From assembly GCA_020081605.1 (NCBI GenBank), contig JAHREC010000049.1, positions 2,232,001 through 2,296,000 on the forward strand: DNA of 64,000 nt, written 5' to 3'. Of this stretch, positions 1-10,619 are shown one piece after another. The stretch's first letter is position 1; every line of letters starts with the position of its first letter. Position numbers and translations under genes: made by a program. The DNA is from Albifimbria verrucaria (Eukaryota; Ascomycota; Sordariomycetes; Hypocreales; Stachybotryaceae). The notes beneath the pieces were generated by a model. It searched no databases. It saw nothing but the letters and a program-made list of their open reading frames with translations, and was not told the DNA's origin.

Positions 1-992
1 CGTAGTAAATGCTAACGCGCTCGCGAAACGGAACGAGGGCGACGAAGCCGAGGGTGAGAAAGAGGGTGAGTTGGTTTTTGGTAGGTTTATGAACGGGCCA
101 TCAACCCCTCAGGGTCAAGTCATCCATACCTGTGTGGTGTCAGTCAGTCAGTCATTCAAGCAAAGTGCTGGTAATTCTTCGGACGGGTCTCCCATGCGCC
201 CGGAGCCCAGCCCAAGCCAGAAAAGAAACCTCAGCACGGCTAGCGAGGTACTCGGTGCTGCGCAGGTACCTACAAAGGTACCCGAACCAAAAAGCTAAAC
301 ACTGAGGTAAACACCAAACAAACGGTACGTACCCTTTCTTGCCTCATCTGGAATTTCCTGTGCGCATCCCGTGTGATAGGTACTATATACCTACGTGACG
401 TCAAGTACCAGCTGGACCTTATTATTTAACATGATGAAGTACTACTCATTGTTAAACCGACCGTCTCGGGATAAAGCTACAGAACTCCGAATTCACTGGC
501 GATCTACTTCCAGACCATCTTGACGGCAATGGAACGCAGGCCGTCTTGGACTTGGACACGGCTACGGCTACGGGCATTATGCGAATAGGCTTGCCCTAAA
601 TCAGCTTTTTGCTTGGGTGAGTCTCTACGGATAGCGTGAAAACAAACCGGCGAGTTCGCAGGAAACGGTACCTCACCGTAGCGTATCCCGAAGCTTCTCC
701 AGAGGACCCTGCTGTGGAGCTGCCATGCTGGTTTCCTGAGGTACATTTACCTAAAATACAGGGACCTCGAAGCACGAGGCAGTACTGTCCTCTCCGTCTC
801 ATTGCACCTCTCACCCGGCTCAATTGCTTAGACCCATAGAACCTGTAAGTCAATCAAAGCTCCAAAACTCGACATTGGGCTCCAATGCCTTCGCCCTGAC
901 TAACTGCCAAAAGCCACTACGCTGAACTCCTCCCTTCAAAGCTACCATACCGGGATCGCGCAGATACGCTATGCCAAATTGCCCTTGACTGC
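1..992. other. Gene-free left edge
   Basis: No reading frame here has a convincing start, codon pattern or recognisable domain. The stretch has several GGTAC/GGTACC-type words (around 245-285, 322-332 and 375-395) of the kind that recur in other spacers of this window. The last 150 bases are probably the promoter and leader of the zinc-finger gene that follows. Confidence 0.6.
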
Positions 993-1058
993 ATGCACAA
1001 GGACCTCACTGGAGTAGACTCCTTTCGCGCCCCACCGCGGCTCACCGCAAGAACAGAC

Positions 1059-1917
1059 ATGAAGCGCTCACGGGAGCCGGAGGACTGCTCCAGCACAGAT
1101 TCGCCAGGCGGGGATGCTGCTGCTGCTGACCGTGGTACCGATTCGGACGTGGACCTGCAACCCGTTGCGAAGATTCCTGAGCTAGACTCTGCCGTATCAG
1201 ATCAGGAAGACTCTCTCCCACTCATCAAGTGCACCATGCCTCCTCACAAGGAACCTCTCACTTTCAGGTCTTACTCCGAGTACGAGAAGCACTACAGCAG
1301 CTTTCATACGAATCGCTGTCTCGAATGCCGCAAGAACTTCCCCAGTGACCATTTCCTCGGCCTGCATATCGAGGAATGGCATGATCCGCTTGTGGTGGTC
1401 AAACGAGACAGAGGTGAACACACGGTAAGCATGCCGCTTCGCAACATGTCGTCGTCTCCCGTCTCCAGCCCTATTCTAACACACCGTGTTTCAGTACTCA
1501 TGTTTCGTTGAGGGTTGTGAGCGCAAATGTTTGACATATCAGAAGCGCAGGATGCACCTGATCGACAAGCACATGTATCCCAAAAACTTCTTCTTTGCCA
1601 TTACCAAAGAAGGCATCGATGGCAGACGCTCTCTCCTTGTCGAAGAGGGACATCGCAGACGCCGGTCATCAACCGCTACTCAGTCTAAGGAGGCAAGGCG
1701 TTATGCCAACCGCTCAGACGTCGCTGAGAGCGAGAAGGCGGAAACACCCAAGAAACAACTATCACAATCTCCGCCAGACTCAACCAAAAGGCCAGAAAAT
1801 GCGGGCTCTTCTACGGACGCAGACATGGCAGACCTCACGGGAGCCATGTCTGCCTTGAATTTTGTCCCGCCTAGCGTCCGTTTCGGTCGAGGTCGCGCGG
1901 GTTTTGCCAAAAGGTAG
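1059..1917 (+). CDS. C2H2 zinc-finger protein, ZNF511-like
   Basis: Two exons are joined by an intron at 1425-1494 (gtaagc donor, tttcag acceptor, phase 0). From the ATG at 1059 the protein is about 262 residues. An in-frame ATG at 993 would add 22 residues, but the later start begins the acidic, charged N-terminus and is preferred. The core has three Cys/His units: C...H..H near the first finger, then CLECRKNFPSDHFLGLHIEEWH, split here as CLEC...H...H, then CFVEGC...KRRMHLIDKH. This spacing and the phrase 'EEWHD' match the eukaryotic ZNF511 family, whose function is poorly known; a nuclear nucleic-acid-binding role is inferred. The tail is basic and Ser-rich. No frame break is seen. It converges with the Bud31 gene, 191 bp away. 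Confidence 0.82.
1425..1494 (+). other. Intron of the ZNF511-like gene
   Basis: The gtaagc donor follows a CACACG exon end, and the acceptor is tttcag with a ctaac branch site about 20 nt upstream. Removal joins two Cys/His-bearing exons in phase 0 without a stop. Confidence 0.85.
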
Positions 1918-2108
1918 AATAATGGTATCAAAGAGGTGGCTAGATGATAATGATCAGCATGACTGAATGAATTAATATAATGCGACCATATCCCATACCG
2001 TAAACCAACTCCATCAAGTTCCTAGCACGTTCTCAATGTAGCAGCGCGATTGCGCCAAACGCCATCTCTTACAAAGCCAACAGTCCGTCTCCCATAACGA
2101 AATCCTTT

Positions 2109-2620
2109 TTAGTCACCAGTCGCACAACCTCTGCAGCCGCAGCTGACACACTGCATATCCTGGCCATTGTCCTTCATGTCTGCGCGCGGTACTCGGCAAA
2201 TGCAAGTACTGTTGAAGTTGGTCTCCTTGGTCTGAATGCATCGGAGGCAACAGAGCTAAAGGCAAAGAGTCAGCAACGCGTTCGAGCTTTCTATAAACAA
2301 AGTAAATAAATACTAACATTCTCGTAACCTGGCTTCTTCCACTTGGCGATGAGCATGGCGTCTGCATACCCGTTCTTCAGCAACCAGTCGTAGAGTTGTT
2401 TGCTAATCGCCTCCTTCTCATAGTATAGATCATATATGTATCGGCTTCTCTGATGCGCAATCTGAAAGACCTCCCACTGAGCTTGGTGCTTTGGGCCGGA
2501 CGGAGGAGGCTTGTTTTGGGCATCCTTCATCTTGTTGGCGAAGATGAGCAGGTCGTTCTCAATGTCGCTGAAACCCTCTGGGGGCGGCTTGCGCTTCGAA
2601 GCGTGGCGAATAGCAGGCAT
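2109..2620 (-). CDS. bud31: Bud31/G10 pre-mRNA splicing factor
   Basis: Bud31 (G10) is a small zinc-binding protein of the activated spliceosome, associated with Cwc2 and the NTC. The gene has two exons, 2318-2620 (101 codons) and 2109-2255, with an intron at 2256-2317 (gttagt donor, tttag acceptor, phase 0). The product is 149 residues, close to the usual 144-157. Diagnostic blocks are present: RKPPPEGF near the N-terminus, the YIYDLYY and ISKQLYDWL helices, IAKWKKPGYENLCCLRC across the splice junction, and the Cys-rich zinc end with CIQT, CICRVP and CVSCGCRGC. All family cysteines can be read and the frame is intact. The start is 297 bp from the oppositely oriented NDUFA6 start, so the two genes probably share a divergent promoter. 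Confidence 0.95.
2256..2317 (-). other. Intron of bud31
   Basis: On the minus strand it runs from gttagt to cctttag. Its removal restores the conserved block that reads GYEN, then LCCLRC. Confidence 0.9.
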
Positions 2621-2917
2621 CGTCGTCGTATGTCCTCGTGATAGTTGTGGTGTATTTGCAACGTGAAAGGCTCTATGCTGGAAGTAAAATCGCAAGATGT
2701 GAGAAAGCCTGGTTGATAATCCAGCCAAGTAGGTTGGCAGGCAATGATAGCAAGCAGCTTTCTTCTGTTGGAGGGGCAATTGCAGATGTGGCTTACCAAG
2801 CCACGGTGTGGCGCGCAACGCATCACGTGAGCGCTCAGAAGCTACTCCAGATGAGTTGCTCCCAGCTTGCATCACAACGTCAGTTCACGAGCATTGAGAA
2901 AGCATTGGTAGCCCACC
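2621..2917. promoter_or_regulatory. Divergent promoter between bud31 and NDUFA6
   Basis: The 297 bp lie between two outward-reading start codons. No TATA box is evident. Sharing of regulatory input between a splicing factor and a complex I subunit is inferred only from geometry. Confidence 0.5.
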
Positions 2918-3530
2918 ATGGCCATCACGCCCACCCAGTTTGCCAAAAGACGGCGCAATGTAAGGAGCTCATTCTCTAATGACTTCAACCGCTAACCTCA
3001 CCCTTCAGCGGCCAACTGGGCTGATGCGAAGCGCCGAGTTCTTTCTTCCTACCGCGAATGGATCCGAGCTGTATGTTCCCCGGAAGCCGCGACAACGGCC
3101 ATTGAGATGTCTCATTGTGCGGTTTATGGCTGACACGTTACAGGCACCTGAGATGCAGACGATGTACTCCATGCCCATGCCCGTAGCGGCCATCCGAACC
3201 CGGATACGACAGGAGTTCGAGCGCAACCGCTATGCCAACAAGCTTCCCGTTGTGGATGTTCTCCTCTTCAAGTCCCATGCCGAGTACCAGGTACGCGAAT
3301 ACTGAACAGATGATGGTAATAAGGAACAGCTCTGCTGACCACGCTTTGTAGGAGACAATGAACTTCTGGAAGCAGACCACCCACGTCATGTCCTACTTCA
3401 AGGAGGAGAACTTCCGTGGAGCCAGCAGGCTGCCATCGAGCTTCATGGCTGGTTTCCTTGAGGTAAGATCCATCTCAGGCTCTCGGATTCAATCACAATG
3501 GCTAACCTACGTCAACAGGGTCGCAACTAG
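2918..3530 (+). CDS. Complex I LYR-motif accessory subunit NDUFA6/B14 (frame break in exon 1)
   Basis: This is a matrix-side accessory subunit of mitochondrial NADH:ubiquinone oxidoreductase that binds acyl-ACP through an LYR fold. Five exons can be read: 2918-2959, 3009-3070, 3144-3290, 3352-3462 and a 12-nt terminal exon at 3519-3530 coding GRN-stop. Blocks include [19 protein letters not shown] (the LYR-type helix), [28 protein letters not shown] and [12 protein letters not shown], all typical of the fungal 14.8-kDa subunit. As written, exon 1 is out of frame with exon 2. One extra A in the AAAA run at 2945-2948 would restore a normal N-terminus (FAKKTAQSANWAD). Expected length is about 124 residues. 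It converges with rpc19. Confidence 0.9.
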
Positions 3531-3684
3531 AGTAGCGCAAGTGGGTGCGTGCGTGTACATATATCTCTTAGATCTCTATGAAAAAGGACACCTTGAAACG
3601 CCTTTTGTCTCCCTTTGCTCCAATGTGAATGCGCACACTCTATGAAAAACCATACTTTTGATGCCCAGACCTCTGACAGGTCCC

Positions 3685-4295
3685 TCATCGAACGATGTTA
3701 TGCTCTGTGTTGAATTCTTGCCTCTTGGTCCAGAACTCATCTGCCACGACGTCACAAATCTGCTGCAGGTCGGCAAGACCTTTCTTCAAGGCATCAACAG
3801 CAGTGCCACCTACATAAGTGTTAGCAGATGTTAATCTAAAGTCAAGGTCTTTCTGGTGATGAACGTACGGTATGTCTGGATTCTGATGTTCATCTTGGGC
3901 TCTGAAGGATGAGGAATGGCATAAGCGCAGAATTCCACATCGGGGCTAAATCAGCCAAAGTCAGCAATGCATAAAAACGTGAGGCCGAAGCAGGGGGATA
4001 TTACTTCTTCATGATGATGTAGCGCAGGGCGTTGCCCATGGTGTGGCCCTCCTCAATGAACTCAAAGGAAGCGGCTGTGTCTGTTGAGCCAGGGAGCTGT
4101 AGTTGTGTTAATGACTGAAAATTGTCACGTAGTAGTTTGGCCTCTTACGATCTTGACTCTTTGAGGCTCCTGCTCCTCCTCCTCCTCCTCTTCCTCCATC
4201 TCGTCCATCTCAGCATCCTGGTTGGCATCTGGCTGTGCCGAAGGAGGAGCGTCCTCCATGTTGGCGTCTTCTGCCTTCTTCGTTCGGCCTGGCAT
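3685..4295 (-). CDS. rpc19: RNA polymerase I and III subunit RPAC2 (AC19)
   Basis: AC19 is the small alpha-like subunit shared by RNA polymerases I and III and pairs with AC40 in the assembly platform. Four exons on the minus strand, 4149-4295, 4005-4096, 3869-3945 and 3685-3809, join without a stop to give 146 residues. The alpha-type core is clear: VKILPGSTDTAASF, then the HTMGNALRYIIMK motif, then VEFCAYAIPHPSEPKMNIRIQT, and a C-terminal helix that begins TAVDALKKGLADL. The N-terminus is acidic with a run of eight or more glutamates, which is common in fungal AC19. No frame break is seen. The 3' end faces NDUFA6 at a distance of 154 bp. Confidence 0.95.
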
Positions 4296-7200
4296 TATGA
4301 GACTTGAGGGACTCTGTGAGGGTTTTATGAGGCGTGAAAAAGACTGCAGATGAATGAATCTGAGTGTAGTACGCTGAAATTCATTAGATTGAGATAGCCT
4401 CTTCGCCTCTAGAAATTTTGAGGTACGGCGGGTCACAGAGGGGCATACTATTGGCGGTGCAATTTTTGCCTACTAGAAGAAAATGTAATGATTGGTCAAC
4501 ACAAATCAGGCTGCAGGCCCGCCACACCAACCATAAGACGAGGCTGCGATGTCCAACTTGGAGTGGTATTTGTATATCCAAGCCATCGAAACATGGGTTC
4601 ACAATAGATAAATATAGTTAGTTTGTCCAAATTATTGCAATACGGAATCAATCATATTTCAACAAAACTGTAGATATTTCCTTTTTAGCATTGCCACATA
4701 TCATTTTCCAGCATCGTTTTTAGACTCATCCTCTGCCTGGAACAACTGTTTTAGATCATCTTGACATACATGACTTGATGGAATATGTCAGACTACACGA
4801 TGGTCCATGCATGGTAGGTTTCTACAGTTTGTGATGGCGCAATGGTCGGAAACATCGTGACAGGCGAAACAAGTTGGATGCCACAGCCTCCCGTATACTG
4901 CGATGTTTATGGTCGATGCTCGGAGCAAAGACTCAACCAACCATCGCGTTAGAGTGTGCGGTGCGTGCCTCCATCAGCTACTTACAAATATGACACCCAG
5001 GCTGAGGCAGATGAGACTCTTCCGGGTGGCTCCGAGTGGGAAAACGACAACAAGAAAAACATGGTTTAGTCAAACTTCTATTGTAGCGCCATGTTTCGCA
5101 ATTGCTGCACAGCCTGGTCTTGCCTGGTCCGATGGATTTGTCCTCGTGGTCCGTCTCATACCTTTCAGGCAAGCAAACATGGGCTCCATACTCGTTCGCT
5201 CGCAATTCCGGTATCACTTCTGCAGGAGGTTCTCGCCGGCACTGGCTGGATGCATCCAGACATCCCGGAGCCGGGCAGCCCCATGATGGATCTTGTTCAG
5301 TGAATCGATCACATCGGGCGATGGTCGTACGCTGGCTTGGGAGGGCTGCTCCTGATATGCAGCGCCTCATTCTAATACGTCTGAGAATAATTGTTCGTTT
5401 ATTTATCAGACGCAGTAGTTCGTCTGCGGACCGGGATGCCCACCGAGAGCAGCGGGGTCCGCATGTCTTCAAAGATTGATTGTTGGAATCGGTGTGCGTA
5501 CAGTAGGTAACGTTGACTGTAGGTGCCATAGGAGACAAGGAATATCGACGCGATGGCATGGGGATGAGACAGTGTCTTCTCTATTTACTAGCCCGGTCAG
5601 TGAGAACCTAGGCAGGTAGTCTCAGACGGGGGTTGCTGAAGATGATTTTACAGTGGGTGAGCCCTCTGTAGCTTCAGGCGCTTCCCGGTAGGCAGACGCC
5701 TTGATCGCCCTGTAGCCTTGAAGACACCGGGCAGGCACAAAGGTACTTAGGCTCAAGTCACCCGCGTACTTGGAGCTTTTGTACACACGCTTATCTCCAC
5801 TGGTGAGTGGCGGTAACCTGAGACGCGGTTTCAGGTGAGCCCACCCTATTTCTGCTCTGGTCCCATTTTGGCCAAAAGGCCAAGGAGGCCCATACGCCGC
5901 TCATCCACACTACGCTCTTGCGGTAGCCAAACATCTCGCATAGACATGGGATGAAGAACAGTAAGACTCCGATGCATGCCTTTGTTTGCGCTCCGCAGCA
6001 TGCGCTAATTGGCGACAAGCGGAGAAGGCTACGTTATATTGCTTGCCACAAGCGGATACGGAACTAGGCTCGTCGTACAAGTGTCAAATGATTCGCGCCA
6101 ATGTCCATTATCCAGTACTACTATTGATTCGAGTGCATATGCACCGCAGGAAATAGATTGTTCCATTTAGGAAAGACCCCAGAATCTGTGTGGTCGCTTC
6201 CATTGCCCCCGAGATTGCGATGGTTCATCCCATATGCAAATACCATGCGGCGGGAAAGATTATCGATTCCTGGCGAACCGCTCTAATTTGTCCTTTCACT
6301 GGGTGTTTTGACAGAATGGTGCGGTGTGGTCAAAGCAACGACTGGGTATGTGCAGACGTCACAGAGAGTGGTGGGTTGCGCTCGTGATCGGTGCTCGATT
6401 GGAGTGTGCATGTATATGCTCTCACTCTGTGTTACCCATCGAGGCAGCCATGGCGGCGTCCTCGGTGACGAGACGAGCGTCTGCTACCGGCGATCATCAG
6501 GCTCGTACCGCTTTGTCGTTTTCGTTGATGACATGACATGACCTTGCCATGCATGCATCAGGTCAACTGGCGTCAAAGCCGTAGATCCAAAGTTTGGTAG
6601 CACGTTGATGCCATCTCCGTGCTGCAATTCTACCATCCTTGGTGGCTGAGGAGGGGTGATGATCAAACACAAAAGTAACGGAGGTAATCAGGGGCCACCC
6701 TGTCGCTGCATGACAGGACAGCCATCGGAATACCCTGCAATGTCTGGGGTGATTGCTGTTTTCGTTGCAGGATCCGTGCTAATTAACCACTATTTTTGAA
6801 CATGGCCCTACACATGAACACAAAGTGTCGCGTGAAAGTCAAGAATTGCACTCCGCAGATTATTGGAGAATGTATCGATTTAGCACGCCTTGGAGTCGGG
6901 TCAGTCATCCGTCATCTCATGTCGTAGCACTTACCTGGACGCCCCATATCTGGATGCCGATTGAAGGAAAGGAACCATAAGCCGAAGGTAACGGTGTCTA
7001 CCGGAGGTCGCATCTCCCAAACTTCAACGGCCCCGGGGCTTGCAAGGGTAGCCTGCGTATTGCATGCTTCGAGTCTGCAGCAAGCATTGTAGATTAGCCT
7101 ACGACGTCTGAAGAAAGTGCACGGATGGAGACATTGTTTGTAAATCGGAAGAGCCGAGGTTGGGTGACCATGCAGACGGATCTACTCCGTACGCGGTAAC

Positions 7201-9650
7201 ACTAAAGAAGCATTGTCTGGAGAAATCCGAAACAATGGACGAAAACACAGCATGCCCTCAGCACTGCCTTCAATATCTGAAATGCTAAGGACTAGGATTA
7301 GATAGGCATTTGTGCGAGCACCAATGTTTCCATCAATATCACCGTCATGTCGGAACAATATTGATAGTATGCTTGACGTAGATAGCTCGTGGGGTCGGTG
7401 GTCATCTGGACATGTGAACGACGAAGCTATGATGGGGCGGACATGCGCCTCCGCCTTATTTTACGGTACTCTACTGGAGGCAGGACAGCGAGGCCATTTC
7501 TGCGGCGCGCGGTGGCGGCACGCCCGGAGATGGCGATGAGGCGGAAGATCCGACGGCGATGTTTGACCTGAAGGAGACATCGTCGCTGGCTTCAGATGAT
7601 GCGACTCTGCCATGGACTTGGCCACCGTTGTTTGTGGACCAAGTTCGCGGCTAACACAGAGGAAGTTTGGACAAGGAAGGCTGACGGCGAGTCTTGGACC
7701 GTCCGGCGGGCCGGGATCCCACCATTACAGGAAAAAGAGCAAGCCTGGGTGGTTCTGGTTGGCTGGTTGTGGATGCAACGTTTGGGCACGGGTTAATTAC
7801 CTGCCTACGATGCCAGGTACATGTGGCTCAAGAACCTACCTTTACCGTGGACTGGGCTGCCGTCTCACCGGCTTACCATCGTGTCATTAGCGTTAGCGCA
7901 AGGGCAGAATGCAACGATGCAACGACGGACCTGCAACCGGGACCGACCAAAGGAGGGTCTGGGAACACGGTGCTGCCGTGGAACTGATCCGAGAACGTGT
8001 GCGAGGAGAGGGCAATGGGAATTATACGGGTGCTGTGTAGCGCCACATCCCCAGTATCTCGGTTTCGCAAGGTCGCATGGATATCCCGAGTTTGTCGTCG
8101 ACTTTGAGAATCAGGCCAGAGAACAGATGCAGCACTTACGGTGAGCAAGAAACCACAGGGCCACAGTGTACCGCGAGGTCCAGGCGCACGCACAGGGGTG
8201 GCAGGGGAACAGACTGGACGAAATGATGGATGGACGCAACATAATACTGGGGTTGCAATAGTGCGGCGGCTGTGGCTGATGGCTAGCGTCATTGTCAAAC
8301 AGCCTAACACGACGAGGTGTGCGCAAGTTGATGATGAGAGAGGAAGTTGACTTCAGTACCTTTTCCTGTGGTCTGGTATTGGGCTGAGTTAGCTCAGGTG
8401 AGCAGTAGCAGCAGTTACGAAGAGCATGGACTCGAATGCAGCAAGAACCGCTACTGGGGTAGAGAAGGATGACGCGTTTCGCCTGGCTCAGACCTTGGAC
8501 ACTGATTGGATCGTGGTCGAATGAGAGTCGGTGCCAAATTACGGTAAGGCTGATGATTATGATGATGATGGTGATGAGGGCAATGATGACTTCCAAGCGT
8601 GCGTCTCGTCAGGACAGAGCAGGGGCGGCTTAATTGGATGAGTTATAAGATAGTCCGGGATAGGCCCCGGTCTTTGGCTCGAGAATTGTTTATTGGGCCG
8701 TCGCTTTGATCTCAGCTGGTTTGTCTGTCGTCTCGCACTCCCGCGCAGAGGTGGTGGTGGAATGCCACACGCACACCCTTTCCACCACACTACCACATCA
8801 CCCCTCCCTCCCTCGCCCCTCACCCCTGGTTTGTTTGATCCCCTAGCCAAACATATCGAGTGGTGACCATGCAGGCTTGCAGTATGAGTAGTACCGGGCA
8901 CCCCTTGATGGGGAGGGTGGAGCAGTGGGTAAGCGGGAACCGGACAGGCACTGTACCTCAGGCAGCGTAATAAACCATGGCAGATGGAAGGACTGGACGA
9001 GACAGCAAGTGCGCCATGGGGCCGCAACAGACGGATCGCTTCAGGCTGGAGGGCCGCTCCTTTCATAACCAGCGATATGCGGCTCGCAGGGCCCTGTACA
9101 CGGTGGGTACGAGGGGCAGCATCGTGGCAGCCGGAGAAGCTGGGCGAGGCCAGGGTACCGAGAGGTATCGATCGACCTTGGCTGAGGCTGGGCTGAAGCA
9201 GCAGAATGGACGAGTCTTGGCCCCTCGCTCCCCTTTGTGTCGGATGCACAGTGCTGGAGCTGGAGAGCAGACTAGCTGGCGTTGTTGTTATTGCTGCTGT
9301 TGGAAGTACAGTGCAGTAGGTACATTGGTTGGGAGAAGGACGTGAGCGTTTTGCACATTGATGGGTTGATGGCCAGAGAATAAAATAAAAGAATAAAACA
9401 AAGTAAACGCCCCTGGTGCTGCTGGTCCTGCTCTTTTTCCCTTTCCTGCTGCTTTCCCCCTGCCCATCCATCCATCCATTCATCCGTCCTCCCAGCCAAC
9501 CTCCCTACCTCACCTTTAATCCATCCTCATCGGCGGTTCGCCGTCACACACACTCACTTACCTGGCCGTATAATCAATCAGCGCGCGCATAACCAGAGAA
9601 ACCATCACCGGCGACCAAAGCACCAGCAGCACCACCATCACCTGAACAAA
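4296..9650. other. Long spacer without a supportable gene
   Basis: About 5.3 kb in which open frames are short or lack ATG starts, and none shows a domain. The longest (minus strand, roughly 8557-9483) is a low-complexity, Pro/Ser/Arg-rich frame overlapping CCAT and AAT-type simple sequence. Simple repeats include GAT-type units at about 8550-8590 and CCAT units at about 9464-9487. No transposon ends, tRNA or rRNA were recognised. It may hold non-coding transcripts or the distal regulatory region of the gene at 10.6 kb. Confidence 0.55.
9464..9487. repeat. CCAT tetranucleotide microsatellite
   Basis: Imperfect CCAT units lie in the spacer upstream of the 10.6-kb gene. Confidence 0.8.
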
Positions 9651-10619
9651 GGCGGCTATCCCACGGCACTACTTTGCACACGCGCACACACTGAACTGAA
9701 CTGGACTGGACAAGAGACGAGTCCCGAGCCCCGAAAAGCCCGAGCTGAGCATTGATCCGTCTCATTCGTTCTCCTGGACCCGCTCCCACCTGTGCACGCC
9801 CGTCTGGCCTCCGTCGCGGTACTTGCTGCTCTTGTACCTCAGTTCTGGATCGCATCGCCTGGCCTGCTATTCGCCCTCGAGCCCTGACCTCGCTTCGCTT
9901 GCATTTTAACCTGCACTTTCCTCTTTCAAGCTGCCGCACTAATTCTGGAACATCCGCCTCTTCTCTCTCTCCCTCCTCCTCATCCATCCATCCCCCCTCG
10001 ACTCGAAACGACAATCTTCCGGTCGCAAAGCCAAGTCCCACCAAAACCCATCCCAGGACTTTCTCGTCCTCCAGCTGTCACCACCACCTTCAACCTAACC
10101 TCCTTCACCACGCACCTCCGTCTCTCGTTCCGACGGTGTCAAACTGCTCTTTCGCATTGCAGCCGAATATTGGTCACTCTTAATATCTAAACAGCCATCT
10201 TTAATTCACTTGCACTTGGTCGGCTTTTCGACATCCACCCAAGTTCAACGCGACCGTCGCGATTAAACCCGAGAGGTCACGCTAACCACCACGGCGCAAA
10301 CTCCAAGGATCCCAGCCCCGACATAAACCTTCGACACCAAAAAGCGTTTTGATCTATGCTCGGCCGCATACCTATCGACCTCTAGACCAAACGTCGCACA
10401 GCAACGCACACACAAAAAAGGAGCCGTTGCCGTCATCCTTCTTAATCCTGCTGGCTGTCTTGTCTCGCGACTTCGCCAACGCAACCTCCTGAGGCATTCA
10501 CAAGCCTCCCTGCTGCCACATAATTCCGCACGGATCTTCGTGTCCGTCTGCGGTCCAAGGCGCAGCGTTGTTTTCCAGAAACCCAACACCACAGCTACTT
10601 CTACAAACCAAGAATCATT
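9651..10619 (+). promoter_or_regulatory. Pyrimidine-rich promoter and leader of the 10.6-kb gene
   Basis: The plus strand becomes strongly C/T-rich, with CCTC, TCTCTC and CACC runs, up to the ATG at 10620. Fungal promoters and 5' leaders often look like this. The extent of the transcript leader cannot be set from sequence alone. Confidence 0.45.

Noticed and set aside
8111..8596. 161-codon minus-strand frame with a hydrophobic start
   Set aside because: It begins at TTG, and the hydrophobic stretch is produced by a GAT-type microsatellite; no ATG or domain.
8557..9483. 308-codon open frame on the minus strand
   Set aside because: Low-complexity Arg/Ser/Pro/His composition, no domain, overlaps CCAT and A/T simple sequence; looks like a chance open frame in GC-rich spacer.
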